This document shows positions 11,555-24,513 of a stretch of DNA of 64,000 nt, piece after piece. This DNA is from Otatea glauca (Eukaryota; Streptophyta; Magnoliopsida; Poales; Poaceae): the NCBI GenBank assembly GCA_036346275.1, contig CM070725.1, forward strand, positions 15,738,216 to 15,802,215, in the 5' to 3' direction. Each line of letters starts with the position of its first letter. Within the stretch, counting starts at the first letter, position 1. The notes beneath the pieces were generated by a model. The model was not told the origin of the DNA, searched no databases, and saw nothing but the letters and a program-made list of their open reading frames with translations. Made by a program: the position numbers and the translations under genes.

Positions 11555-11792
11555 ACTCTTCACAAGCGGTTGGCAACTCCAACCGCTTGTGGACCTCCAC
11601 AAGCGGTTCGTAAGACCAACCGCTTTTGGAGAGAACCTCTCCACAAGCGGTTGGTAACACCAACCGCTTGTGGAAGTGTCGAACCACAAGCGGTTCCCGA
11701 CAGGGTATCACAAGCGGTTGCTTACAAGCGGTTCTAAAACCGCTTCTGAAAGCGGTTTTAAACCGCTTGTGCATACCCGATCCACAGTAGTG
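11555..11792 (+). repeat. CACTA 3' subterminal array and terminus
   Basis: About nine CACAAGCGGTT / AACCGCTTGTG motifs in both orientations, ending in GATCCACAGTAGTG at 11792. Read inward this is CACTACTGTGGATC, a CACTA terminus. The next three bases are AAA (11793-11795), a candidate target duplication whose partner lies outside the window. Confidence 0.8.
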
Positions 11793-12769
11793 AAAGTACA
11801 ACTACAAGAAGTGAGTTCAAGGAAAGGAGGTGCGTCTTTTAGTAAGCAATCAGTTGTTGGAGTTCACTGATGATGTTTTGGAAATTCACGGGTTTCTTTT
11901 TCATTTGCAACACAGCAACAAATGGAAGTCTTCTCCCAAAAAGCTCTAGCATGCAAGATTTTACTTCTATGGCTTGTTCATCTTGTTAGCCTAACCTCAC
12001 GATGAATGGTTACTATAAGTTACCCATCAAGTATAGTTTTGGAAAAAAATTCATTTTTTGGTTCACTTTTATTATTATTGATTTATTTTTGTGGGTGGCA
12101 AACTTGGATTTGTTTCCTTTGTACTACATGAAAATCTTGAGCTGATTAGAGAACGGAACACTTCTGTAATACATGAGCAGAGCTTTCGAAGTTCAGGTTG
12201 AAAATGTGTTGTGCATATACTGTACAAGCAATGGACTATGGTAGCTAGCGAAAAGAAAAGAAAGAAAACAGATTAATAGAGCTTTAAGACATGGTTTCAG
12301 TTGCATACCTTAAAATGAAATTTACTTTTAGCAGAGCAACTACTTGGATATTATAGAGCTGTTGTCTTCCTCATTTTGCTATTTGTCTTTAGATTACAAC
12401 TATATCAAGCTTTGAAGCTAAGGTGGCCAATGGCAATGATGAACAAACATTAGTCGTGACATCTATCGGCAGGCGCAGATTTGACTTTTATAGAATAAAT
12501 GTAAGAAACAAGATAGCAATCAAGAGCTCAACCAAAATAGCAAAAACATTCAACAACAAAGGTGCATAGTATCCAAAATAGCAAAAACATTCAAACCCTA
12601 GCCGGGGGTGGAGGGGGCGGTGCTGGGGAGGGGTGCTAGAGGGGTTGGGGGAGAGGGCGGCGTCAAGGAGCTGGGGAGGGCGCGGCGCCGAGGAGTCACC
12701 GGGGAGCATTAATGTGGATTAAGGAAATGAAGGAGTGACCAAGTGAGGAAATGGAGTGACCAAGTGTGG
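11793..12769. other. unannotated stretch between two CACTA elements
   Basis: About 1 kb of mostly AT-rich DNA. A GC-rich block at 12600-12705 gives a short minus-strand Pro/Ser-rich frame that I do not recognise. It may be old flanking DNA of the element at 12773. Nothing supported as a gene. Confidence 0.4.
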
Positions 12770-13435
12770 ATACAGTGTTTATGAAGAAATGCTCGTGGCA
12801 CATCTCTGTCGATTTTTGCCAGAACCGACATAGATGTAATAAGCATTCCAATCGGGTTTTTTCGGAACTGACACAGATGTAATAAGCATTCCAATCGGTT
12901 TTTTCTGGAACCGATATAGATGCAATGACAATTCCAATCGATTTTTACTCCGAACTGACACAGGTGTGTGTCTTTGAGGCGCTTCGTACGTGCTTCCCAT
13001 GAAAAGGGGAAGAAAACAAGGGAAAGAAAAGAAAAAAAGAAATGTATAGAAAAAAATGATAAACTGCAATAACGTCAATAAAAGGTTACAGCAAAAATTT
13101 AATAAGAAAATAAACACCAGCAGATAATTAATTAAAGAAATGTATAGAGCTAACGACTGCTATAAAATTTAGATGATTCCCCACCACATTATTAACACCC
13201 TTGCCGAATCATCTATCACAATCGATTTACAACACAAATATTTGAAACACATAGCATTATTTATATTGATGTAGTCCCTTTATTTACAATACAACCCTTC
13301 TTGATGATCTACACACATGTAATTTATTCTATGTGTGTCGTCGTCACCACTAAGATATGCTCTATCTACAAACGGAAGTATTTCATCGAATTGATTGTAC
13401 TCTTCTTCATCTACGATATTTTCAACTCCAACGAT

Positions 13436-13648
13436 CTAGCTCTTGCCATGAAGGACGACATGCAATCTCACATTGGTCGGATCACGCATGTAGAAGACTT
13501 GAGTTGCTTGCTTCACAAGGACGAATGGTTCTTCTTTGTAGGTGAGTCTATTGAGATCCACAAGAGTAAAACCTCTCTTGTTGACCTTTACTCCATGTGA
13601 AAGTCTCACCCACTTACATCGGAACAATGGAACTCTAATATTGATCAT
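13436..13648 (-). pseudogene. CACTA transposase C-terminal remnant (DUF4216-like)
   Basis: The frame reads VPLFRCKWV, then RGFTLVDLNRL, then EPFVLVKQATQVFY. This is the DUF4216-type C-terminal region of plant CACTA TNP2 transposases; the gene at 49293-49802 has the equivalent IPLFRCRWV...EPFVLANQVVQVFY. About 70 residues remain of a protein of roughly a thousand. The N-terminal domains are missing because of the internal deletion. Confidence 0.75.
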
Positions 13649-13936
13649 ATTACAGCAACAATAATGATATGTAACACAATCACCAAATCAAAATCGAATT
13701 ACCTAGTGCAAAATTGAAGATATTTGAAGGAATGCTCACCTTTTGAAGAAAACCACTAATGAGAGAAAATTAAGGGGAAATCTCCTCAAGTTAGGGCTTC
13801 AACTTTACCTCGGTTAACACCCATCCTCAAGGATTTCAAAATTTCTCACCCAAGTATTGCTTCCAACCAGAGTGTATTGTGTTTTTTGGGCGTGGCGGTT
13901 TTTTGCCTCTAGAAAACAACAGAGAGTTCAGCCCGA

Positions 13937-13950
13937 AGGTTATATAACCT
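13937..13950 (-). promoter_or_regulatory. TATA box of the CACTA deletion derivative
   Basis: The palindromic AGGTTATATAACCT lies just inside the right subterminal array, as at the 5' end of the element at 1-613. Inferred core promoter. Confidence 0.4.
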
Positions 13951-14207
13951 AGGCACATCACAATCGGTTATGAGATCTGAACCGATTATGATGTACGATG
14001 CATATCATAATCGGTTCTTAGGTGAGAACATATTGTGATATGCCTAATGCTACATCACAATCGGTTCTAATCTGAAAACCAATTGTGATTATTCCCCACC
14101 AATTATTAAACCCTCGACGAATCATCTATCACAATCGGTTTTTTATTGAAAAGTTGGAAACCGATCCAGATGAAGCGATAGTGTTGTACCATTCTGTAGT
14201 AGTGATA

Positions 14208-15490
14208 TGAATAGACCAGCATATGTATTGGTTATGACCATGTTTCACGGGTCATGGATATAGAGATATCAAATCAATAATATGGACATATGTTAGAGAA
14301 TATGGAGTTGGATCAACCAACCTTGAGAAGCTGCGAGAGCGTTGTAATCTTACTTGTCATCGTTAGACTTGAGGTTGGCGTATATACTCGAGATGTGTAA
14401 TGACTTACTTAGGGGTCCAAACGCTACTCCGTGGCAGGTAGCTATAAAGAAGGCTTTCGGGTTTGTCGTGAAGCATCTTTGCGAGGAATGGTCGATCAAG
14501 ATGGGATTTGCCCTCCATATAACAGGAGAGGTATCTCTGGGCCTCTCAAGTGGTCGGATTCCGAAAATGCATGGCCATGCTACTCGCGGTTAAAGAGTTA
14601 ACCATAGCTGGGGATTCCAAGTCATGTAATCGAGAAAGAGTGGTCGAGCTAACTAAACAAGGATAGCACATACTCGCCTTGAGTTTGACCGATATCATGA
14701 GGCAAAGGTGATGAGGACATCATTACTATGGATACATCCACACCTCATTGGACCAACTCCAACACGTCACCCATGGGCCAAGAAGATAGAGATATCAAAT
14801 CCATCACGTTCTGGAATCCAATTCGGCCTCTGGATACCAGTCTGAAGTAAAACGAGCATAACTTTTGCATACTATGTCCGATTGGAGAATTCTTGTACTT
14901 GATTGAAATCTTACAACAATACCTTTCAAAAGGATCTGGTCCCAGTCCTAGATTCATCGTGGATCAGCCGAAATCATCGAAACAATATGCTATATCACTG
15001 TTTTAGGCTGTTTTGGGCCTTGTAAGCGTGAGAGGGCCAAACCCAAGTTGTGTGCACCCCTTAGCTGCACACAACCCTAGGACGACCCTCTCACGTCCCT
15101 CACTCTCATATACTCAGTAGCCGCCGCCATAGAAACTTGGGTTTTTTTAGTTGTAGTTTTCCTTGGTGAAACTATTTGGTATTATTCTCTTGTTCGGCGA
15201 GATCAACAGCAATACCGTGCTTTAGAACCCCACATCAATACTTCAATTATATTTACAATTTTAGATTGCTTTTTCTTTGTTCTTACTTGTTCTTTGATTG
15301 CTTGCAGGAATTGATTTTCGTGATCAGGTCAACCGGGTTTTGGCACGGATGATAACAACTCGAAGTTTGGTTTAGTGATTGCTTGGCGTCGGTCTTGTTT
15401 CTTTCGTAACCTAGATCGTGAGGGTCATCTCCACTAATCGATAGCTATCCATCTCACCGAAAGATCGGGCCTCTGTTAAGCCTCATCAAA
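14208..15490 (+). mobile_element. LTR retrotransposon debris
   Basis: Two blocks resemble non-coding LTR sequence of grass retroelements: one at about 14340-14820 and one at about 14990-15490, which ends near CGATAGCTATCCATCTCACC as grass LTRs of this type often do. There is no coding region, complete LTR or target duplication that I can define. Short open frames here show no domain. Confidence 0.4.
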
Positions 15491-16120
15491 ATGGAAATGC
15501 ATATAACTAAGCATTTTTAAAGTTTGTCTGATGTGATATTTACATATACTCGAGAGTTGGCACGTCCTGCTAGGGACCGCTACTAACTAATAGCCGAGTA
15601 AGAGTACTTGGGCCATGTCCAAGTATACGTGAACCTATAGGGTTGCATGCTTAAAGGGTTGAGACTAAATTCGGATGGTGATTCGAATTCTGATGGGCTT
15701 TGAGTTCCTAATAGGCCTTTAATGTAGAGACCCATTGTGGGCGTCTATATAAAAGGAGGGAGTGGTGGCTTTAAGGTTGATAGACACCATAAGAATTCGG
15801 AATTCCCGAAATACTAGCCACTACACCTCCTTCTCCAAAAACCACGCAGCCGGTGCTAGCACTTTGGCATGTGGTGTCCTTGCCTCATACGTGTGGATAC
15901 CTTTGAGGCATTGCTGCGAAGATTCAACGTTAGAACGATCCGCAACCTGTGACGGTCAAGAAGAGCTGTTGGAGAAGATGCGAGGCTAGTATGACTCTAC
16001 TTCAGCTACGAGTTTGCGCGTCTAGTAGTAATTCTGTGATCTATAACTTGCAATGGTTCCTTTGTTATGCGGTAGAAAATTTTTATTTTATGCTAAAGTA
16101 GCCTACCTATTCCCCTTCAT
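15491..16120 (+). mobile_element. LTR fragment with promoter
   Basis: The block has the layout of a copia-type LTR: a 5' non-coding part, TATATAAAA at 15746-15754 followed by GGAGGGAGTGG, a leader with TAGACACCATAAGAATTCGG, and near 16030-16090 the phrase ATCTATAACTTGCAATGG that I associate with grass copia LTR 3' ends. Neither edge is defined and no internal region follows, so it is probably a truncated LTR. Confidence 0.45.
15746..15754 (+). promoter_or_regulatory. TATA box of LTR fragment
   Basis: TATATAAAA followed by a GGAGGGAG purine stretch, the typical core promoter layout of grass LTRs. Confidence 0.45.
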
Positions 16121-19100
16121 AAGCACCAGCCCATCCCGTGAAGATATGTGTAGTGGATTTCTCACTACTCCAAGAGGAAGCCAGGAGCGGAATGCGGATG
16201 AGCGACAAGGAGGAGGCAGGGCTCTGGCAAGTGGTGGGGTCAGGGAAAAGGGGAGGAGTCAGTCTTTTTGCCGAGGACACCGACAAGTGGCTCCCTATAA
16301 AGTAGTCCCAACATGTCGCCATGTTTGGATACAAAAGGACAAAAACCTAGGGAAGTAAATATCTATGGGGGGTTTACAGGGCACATGGAATCCCCTCTAG
16401 CCCAGGAAAATCTTCTCATCTAGTAAATATTCTTTGTTGCCATTTAGGAAGTACACGGGAAAATTCCAGCCAATAAAAAAATCAAAAAAATGAAAAATCA
16501 AGAAGCAACACCACAATTACACAAAACACATGAAGCACATCATGTCCAACAATTGAATATCTGTTGTTGTAGTAAAACACAGATCTCATCAAAAATTTCA
16601 ATAAGTTTAATAGAACAGTATTCTAAACATAATTCTGAAATACATAAGTTAAACATTTTATCAAATGGTTCATTGCTTTGATCCAGATGAAGTTGTCAGC
16701 CACAACAGCAAGGGAAAATGACTTCAGCAGTACTGTAAGGAAAAGAAAAAGTCAGTGGCTTTACAGGAATTGCCAGAGCAGCACAAAAGGAAAATATTGA
16801 ATAAGAAAAGAACTCCTCTCATGACTATTAGGGTTTGAGGCTTTAATACCTAAAACTAGAAGCTAGAACAAAGGTAGAAACCAAACACAATAGTCTTAAA
16901 ACACGTACCAACTCAACACCAGAGCTCACAATCTTGATGTATAGAACCGAGAAGAGATAATTATATCTCACTTCTTTATATCTACTAATTGGAGACTCTC
17001 CTAGAAGGGTCCCCACGTTAATCCTAGGAGGGGAAAGGCTAGAAATTCCCACATTAATCTGAGAAAAAGAAAATTGCTAGAAAATCCCACATTATTCTTA
17101 AAAAAGAGAGAAAATCTTGGTCGTCGAATCTCCTTAATCATTGTCATCCACAGCTTAGATCTATATGTAATAGACAACATGCAATTGAAAAACTATGTCC
17201 GACATGGAAACTGAAATAAATATGGTAGCAACCATATACACAGCTGGATCAAGCACAACTAGAGTCCAGAAAGTAAGAGATCTCAACGTTACTCTCCATG
17301 TTGTATTGCACTATGAAAATGATATATTAGAACCCCTCTCTGTGTCTATGTGTGTGTGTATCATCACTCTCACATAACTCTTTTTCCCAATAAGATTTTA
17401 ATCATAATATTAGCTATTAGATATTTCAAAAAATTATTATTTAAAATAGGTGTTATCATGCTAATGAAATAAATATTAGTAATTACGTTAGGTTTCATCC
17501 TAAATTTATCGACTTTTTGTAACTTTAAGTCATTATTACATCTCGATGTCCATTTATTAGGATACAATTTAGAATATACCCTTCTAAGCGAGAAATTACC
17601 ACATTAATCATAGAAAAATAAAAAGCTAGAAATTCTTAGATTAATCGAAAAAGAAAATATCTTGACCATGCAAATTGTAGATCGATTGAACCAATATATA
17701 TATGGATATGAATCAAACAAAAAAGGTAGCATCGTACACAATCGAATCAAACTAATCTATACCATCCATTAAATGGGTACAACTTTTAGTTAGGTTCGGA
17801 TAGAAAAAAGCTATTGCCTAGGCGCTCAATGCGTTCTCAAACAAGATACAATTACATATTGGTGGTCAAACATGAAAAGATTAACCGTCAAAGTCATCAT
17901 GTAATATACATTGTCGTTGTAGAAATATTTGAATAGCCATAAGATTTATAGTTAATTTAGTAATTAAGAATAATCACAAATATTATATAAAAATGATTGA
18001 AATCCGATAACTCCGTTGAGTTTGAAACGATGTTGAACACATGTCAGCAAACTTTTCTATTATCAAATGACTACAAGAAGTAAAATGAAGAAATATATTT
18101 ATAGTACTTGCTAGCCGAGTAGGTACACGGGTTGAAGACTAGTTTGACTAACACTAGCTAAGCTCTGTGATGGTTAATCCAATTAAGTAGTCGATTTCCT
18201 TTTGATTATTTGTTTAACTTCTTTAGACTTGGCCACTTCACAACACAAGGGTAATTGAACTTTTAGTAACAGAAGTAGACAGTTTCCCTTGTGCTGCCTT
18301 GATTTTCCAGGAGCTATGCAGTTGATCTCTAGTCAAATACAATTTGATTTTATCCACTCAAGAAAATATACTAACCTCAAATAATGATCACTCAATGATA
18401 TCTAGTCTTATGCACAACAAAGAAAATGAAATACTGCATCAGTTTAGCCTAACGGGAAGTGCACTGACGTCCAGCGACAGCAGCATAAGATTTCTCAGTA
18501 GTCTATAGCTTGGAATGAAATTACATATCAAAATTTTCTTATTGACGCGAAATTGAAAGTAGTGGAAAAAGGCACTGAAACATGGGTACTCTACATACGT
18601 CCTGTTGTCTAGGCATTCTATAACTATTGATTTGATAGAAAATACCATGCCCTTGATTATTCTTTATAGAAAATGCTTATAAACAATTGGTCCTGAATAG
18701 AAAATGTTACTAGGTAAATCACTACAACTTGTCAAATGGCACTGACGCAAACATGAAAACGAAAGAAACTTGATGTCACTTTTACATGTCCAGAAAACTA
18801 GAGGGGCAGGGCAAAATTATAGGGTAATCTAAAGTAAACAAAACCTGATATGTAATTATTTGTCAACAAAATTACAGGACAAAACGTAGTTTGCCAAGAT
18901 GCATAATTCCCTGTTGACTTGATGAGTAGTACTGTACAAATGTGTCTGATGATGGGCATGACAATTAGACAATATGAGAAATATTTGGAGATGAATTAAT
19001 AGACATGTTACATTAATCATATGAGGAAGATTTGGAGGCCAGAATTGCTAGTGCTAATATGTTCAGTGGGAGCAATCATGCATGAGAAATCGGCAACATA

Positions 19101-21600
19101 TATTGCTAGTTCTTGATGTATGACAAAATGCACAACACAGCTAAGCATGTATATATGTAGGCGTTGACATCCTGCATCACAGCTCGACCTTCCCATTTAA
19201 TCAAAGTACCTGTTTCTAACGTCGACTGGGTAGAACACAAGCAAACTAAATACTAAATATTCAAAGAGACAATTTCAGCTGCATCATGTATACATAAATT
19301 TCAGCTGCATCATTGGACTGGACATTGTCCAACAATTCATTTGTATATCGATTAAAAACCATAATTTAGCTGTACAAACATAATATCTACTGACTTCAAA
19401 GGAGCAGTGATCTTGTGATTTGTCTAGATCAGAAATATTTGCCACCTCATGATTAAAATTCCCCAACTAATAAACATTTCCCCAATTCTAACGTTGCCAT
19501 CTAGAATATAGATCAAACTATAGCCATACCCAAAGTTTATTCAAGATGTAACAAGAGGAGGGCTAAGATGTTGATGCACTAAAACTATAGATTCACAGTG
19601 AACTAAGAATAGAAAATACTAGGAACAAAGAAAATGATGGAATCTATTGGCAAAATTTGCAAACCTTATCAAGCTAGTGCGTTTCAGTGTCCCCATTTGG
19701 GTCCAGTTGGTCTTGATGCGCTGGGACGTTCCTCACAACTAATAAGAGCCCCCTCCTCTCCTTTCCCAAAACAACCTAAGAGCACTAGATCTGTGAAAAA
19801 GGAACCCTAGGAGCAGGAGAACAAGGAACAGGGAGGAAGAATATGTGAAGCTGACTAACAATCGAGGAGACGCTGCGCCGGAGAAGGATGACGCATCACC
19901 GACTCACCGGAGTATACTTGCCTCGTGGGTATCCAAACGGACTGACTTGCTGGCTCAAGGAAACTTCCCCATGGGTAACCATCCTCAGGAATTTGCCGGG
20001 ATCCTGGTCGTGAACCAAACGAAGCCTAAAGAAAAGGAAATTTTTGTATGGTGAAATTGGCTCCACCAATTTACAAACACCTGTGACTTCCCTGAGTCAC
20101 GAGCGCATCTGCGAGTCATTCGATCTACACAATCTCATATATGAACCATACAAGCTTTGTCATATTTGTCACGATGTTCGACCGTTACATCTCTATTCCT
20201 TCTTCTAAGCGTGCACCGAAGATAATCGCCTGACCCATTCCCTTTCCCTATGATGTTCCTCTCCTCCATACCTCTAACATTGCCATTGTAGCCACCACTG
20301 GAGCGCCATCGCACCTTTGAGCACCATGTCACTTCATGCTCCCTTCCTCGTTAGTCATGTCACTGGCAACATGATGTGCCACCAGCCTGCTATACCGCCC
20401 TCCTTCCTTCTCCATCTCTCTTGACAACAAAGCCAGCTGCAACATGATTTTCGCCAAATCGACAGGCAGAGGGCCAGATCTAGCAACGGCAGGCCCTTTC
20501 CCCTTCCTCATCAATGCTACTTACCATTGCTAGTGACAAAGCCCGACAAGGAGGAAACATGTTTTTTTATTTGAACTAACTTTTTAAAATCACAATGATT
20601 TTTTTCAAATCAAAATTGATTTTTATGAATTTATTTTTTCATATAGATTTTTCCTAATGTATTTTTTTTCCTTCATTGATTTTATGAACCTTTTTTCTTT
20701 TTGGAAACTATTTTAAAAAAAATCAGAATGAATTTTTTTCCTAAAACAATTCCAAAATTATTTAGTGTTTGTGAGCTACACAACTCATAGGCACCCTTAG
20801 AATAGATTCACCCCTGAACTTTTTTAGTATTTACTGGAAGATATTGATTTTTTTTGTTGATTGCTGAAACACACTAAACTTTTATAGTTTTTTTTATCAT
20901 GGACACTTTATTTATTAAAATATTATTTTTGGTTGAGATAGAGAGAGAAGTTTTTGAAATTGGTCGTTGGTGTCTCTAAACAAATTGGGCCATGTATCAG
21001 TCTCCCTCTCCCACGATGAAGCGGCATGAACACGCTCCGACTGCTAGAGCACATGCATGGCGGTGTGATTCTAAACACACATTCGCCCTATTGAAACTGT
21101 GCCCCTCTTCTTCTCCTGATTCCTCTCTCTCACTGGGTATGTAGAGGATCCAGTGGGTGGCGGCACAACATGAGGCTCTATGGGTGAGGGCCATGGTGTC
21201 GAGCAGCTGCTAAGCATTAGGCTCGAGGCGTTGCCTAGGTGAACCTACGGCTAGGAGGCTGCTACTGGAACAGAGGACAAATCTCTAACACGGCGATGGC
21301 GGGCTCTAGCGGCGGATTGGCGGGTATGGAGTGTGAATGGAGCGGAGAGTTCACGGGTGAGGAAAACTTGTAAGTGTGGTCAATATGTGCGTAGGTGAGC
21401 GAGGTCAGCTGGAACAGGGAGGAAGCAACGACGGCCTCGGAGTTGAAGAACTCAACAGCGGCGGAGTTTTAGTAATGAGAAGGAGAGGGTAGCATGCGCA
21501 TGAGAATGCCCTCTACATGGCGAGTCTGGAGGTGGTCTCAATTCGACCGGTGGCAACTCGAGCCTGAGTGGCATTTCTAAACCGAGCACTTGTCAGGACT
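16121..21600. other. 5.5 kb with no recognised gene or element
   Basis: Mostly AT-rich intergenic DNA. I see related short blocks containing CCACATTAATC and GCTAGAAATTC around 16990-17100 and 17590-17650, suggesting decayed copies of one repeat. There is an A/T-run region at 20560-20930 and mildly GC-richer patches at 19740-20040 and 21000-21550 whose short open frames show no domain. A small host gene fragment cannot be excluded. Confidence 0.4.
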
Positions 21601-24102
21601 AGATTATAAAATCCAAAACCCTCTATATATACTGCACTAGTTCAGAATTACGCTAGTGCATGCACATAGTGGCAATATAGATGAAATACCATTCCATAAC
21701 AAATTAACTAAGAAAGTAAAAAATTATTATTCCATAATAACAACGGATCTTATAGTCAAGTTTACACAACTATACCTTAAGAACTTAAGAAACAAATGAA
21801 ATATTGCAGCGGAAATAAAATAATTGTCCAATCGACATGCCGCAGGCGATCATCTGGGGAAACGCCTTCCTAGTTCACGTAGTCTTCGTAGTACTCCTTG
21901 TAGAATTCTGTATTCTTTAGTCCTTCCTCAGCAACTGATCAACAAAAGTATATAGCCGTGAGTACAAAAAGTACTCATCAAGTCGTAGGGAAATGATGCA
22001 AGAATATTCATTCAAGGCTTAACAAAGGATAGCCATGTGGTTCTTTTGCAGATAGCAATAACTTGAATTTAAATACAGTAAATAGATTAAAAGCATATTT
22101 ATGAAAAGATAATAAATAACTGGTAAACCAATTGTAGACAACAAGAACAGATTAGTGGGGCTTCACCCAACACCATCTAAAACCATCATAAAACCACTGA
22201 ACTCATCAATGTTAACTTTAGACATTAAAATCAACATTGAACTCACTGTTCACTTCCCAACAACTCCACCTTCCAATATTTTTATGAAAAATTCTATATC
22301 TCATGTGAAATTCCCAAGCATGTATATGACCGTGGACACGGCTACACGAATAGTTTGATATTCTGCAGAAGTTGTATTGCTTTACCCACAAGATATGATC
22401 ATCTCATATTACCACCCGATAAACACACTTCCTTAGGTGTGCGGTAGAGAAATCATGACAGGGACTTTACACTGCTGCACACTAGCATCACCCTGCATAG
22501 TGAGTATATCCCCTGAACCTTGGGACGTGACCTAGGCGGTCTACTCCCAACACGCATGTCACGTCTTTAATGAGAGGCTCACCATTGTGAGAGAAAGAAG
22601 TAACCATCCAACCATCACCGTACATCTCAATGTCTCATCGAATCAGTACCTCTCTCAAGACGCCCAATAGAGTACCCCTCTAATTCAACCATGCAGGGTA
22701 ATACAAGTGTACTATAGGTTATTTAGCCAGGTCTATCCCAGACCAAACACGTGGTTGCACGTTTAAGCCCAGTTCAACGACATACAAGATTAAGTCCTTA
22801 AGTAGTCTCGGGTGAGACATCACATCCCAAATGTGCTAACTGCACTCTCTTTACTACACGATCACTTTCCCAAGGGAGAACTATTTTGTTTAACCAATAC
22901 CAATGGCGTACCCTACCAAGGCACAACAGATTTTATAACAGTGTCTACTCACCACAATTTCATATCTCATTAGGTCAAAATTATCAGGTCAAAATTATCA
23001 ATATATATCATGTGGTATGAACCCGTCATACAACTAAGCATGTCTCAGTATAGCTACAATAACCCAATATTGGTAATACAATTATGTCCAACTAATAATG
23101 TCCCATCCTATGGTAACAATGGATATATAGCATTCAAATACTCAAGGTGGCATAATGACAAATAGGTATCTAGCTATTCCCAACAAATAATCATTGGTAT
23201 ATAAATAGCATGCAATTTGTATGAAACAAAATACTTTTGCAATCATAGGTTCAACATGATCAAAGGCACTTGTCTTGTTGTAAGGTCGAGGATACCGACT
23301 AGAGGAGGGGTGAATAGGCGGCTTTTAAAAATTACTCTACAAATTTCTACAAAACAATTCACCCCTAATTACCTTTATGCCAAAATCTTAACAATAATTA
23401 ATGCACAAGCGATAAATTAAGGTTTTGACAATTAAAGCCTAAATCAACTAGGCTCACTATGTGCACTAACTAATTATGTCTCTAACAATAATTGTAATTT
23501 TAAAGACAAGCAATCAATCAATTTAATTCTATGAATATAAATTGCTTGAATATAAATAACGAATACAATACAAGCACAAGAGACACAAAACCTTTTACCG
23601 TGGTGTTAGGAGACTTAGGTCTCCCTAATCCACATTGAGGTTAGCCCAAACGAATTAGACCAGCTCCATGAATTGAGCACCCACCTCGAATCCACTAGTG
23701 ATTACTCTTTCCCCCTCCGGGTACGTGAGCACCGACCTTCACAAATTCGCCGGGGCTTCTCACAACCTTCGTCGAGAAGCTCACGGCGCACGACGCCGCT
23801 ACGCCGTCTAGGTGTCCGCAAACACCAAGAGTAACAAGCCAAGCCCTTCCGCTTGAACTTCACCTAGTGCAACACATGCACTCCGGTGACCTCCTAAGTG
23901 CAACACATGCACTAGGATCTTCCTCAAATGCAACACATGCGCGAGAGGCTCTCAATCCTCTTTTAATTGCAACACATGCAATTAAAGCTCACTCTTAGCT
24001 CAAAAACCAAATTAGAGAGTGCAACACATGCACAACCCCTCTAAAGTGTCTCACAAAACCAGCAACCCCAAATTCCAGCCCTTGGCATCTTTTTATAGCC
24101 CC

Positions 24103-24513
24103 TCACACGAAATCTAGCCGTTGGGGGGCTAATTGGGCAAAAATATCATTTTTGGTACTACCGCCTTCTAGAGCAGTGAGTACGGGCTCTAGGCAACGGC
24201 TGAAAACTAGCCATTGCGAGAAACGGTCTCGCATTGCGCTGATTGATGAGCTCGATCTCGCATTGCGCGAAGCTATGAAGAAGTAGCTCTCCGGTCCGCG
24301 GCCGAAGAGCATATATTGCTCTGTGCTCATGATCTCGTCCTCCCGAGGGTGCAGCTCGGCCTCTCCGACCGCTGGGAGCCGCCAGGTCGTGGGATCCAGA
24401 AGCCCCAACAACTCGAGCTCCCTCATCCTCTCGGTAGTCAGAGTGCTTTTTCCGAACTTGGCCATGGCTCTCAGAAGAATCAAGAACAGATCAAGGAAAG
24501 AAAGGGATGACAA
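24103..24513 (-). pseudogene. Transposase_28-like antisense ORF of a Tat-type gypsy element (chimeric end)
   Basis: From Met 24465 the frame reads MAKFGKSTLTTERMRELE, then WRLPAVGEAELHPREDE. This is the N-terminal pattern of the 'putative gypsy type transposon' domain (Transposase_28). Only about 80 residues are gag-like; past about 24215 the frame runs into the host LTR, so the C-terminus is chimeric and meaningless. It lies just upstream of a polypurine tract and 3' LTR but on the opposite strand, the arrangement known for antisense extra ORFs in the Tat lineage. The function of such ORFs is unknown. It is truncated and unlikely to be functional. Confidence 0.6.

Larger units (their letters stand above)
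614..11792. mobile_element. macropalindromic CACTA element (inverted dimer)
   Basis: Sequence from 614 to about 6090 is the diverged reverse complement of about 6175 to 11362. Matching landmarks are 1010-1085 with 10910-10990, 630-700 with 11280-11350, and 6066-6093 with 6175-6202. Each arm carries, from the centre outwards, an AT-rich tandem array, an AAGCGGTT array, a GC-rich leader, a Transposase_24/Ptta-type region and an Ulp1-like protease region. The right edge ends in CAGTAGTG at 11792, a CACTA 3' terminus next to an AAGCGGTT subterminal array. The left arm stops exactly at the end of the CACTA at 613, so its distal 0.4 kb is displaced or lost. By eye the arms differ at roughly one base in ten, so the duplication is old. 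Confidence 0.75.
12773..14204 (-). mobile_element. CACTA deletion derivative, 1.4 kb
   Basis: The right edge reads CATTCTGTAGTAGTG (ends 14204) and the left edge is a degenerate CAGTGTTTATGAAGAAATG (from 12773). Both are flanked by ATA (12770-12772 and 14205-14207), the expected 3-bp CACTA target duplication. The right subterminal array (13950-14190) uses CACAATCGGTT motifs and a degenerate array (12800-12970) sits at the left. Inside is only the C-terminal piece of a TNP2-type transposase on the minus strand. The terminus resembles that at 613, so it is an internally deleted relative of that element and could not move on its own. Confidence 0.75.

Noticed and set aside
14354..14593. 79-residue plus-strand frame, possible small gene
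   Set aside because: It lies in LTR-like non-coding sequence and has no recognisable domain.
19740..20054. Leader-like sequence and 69-residue frame suggesting a gene start
   Set aside because: No continuation into recognisable exons on either strand; too little support to call a gene.
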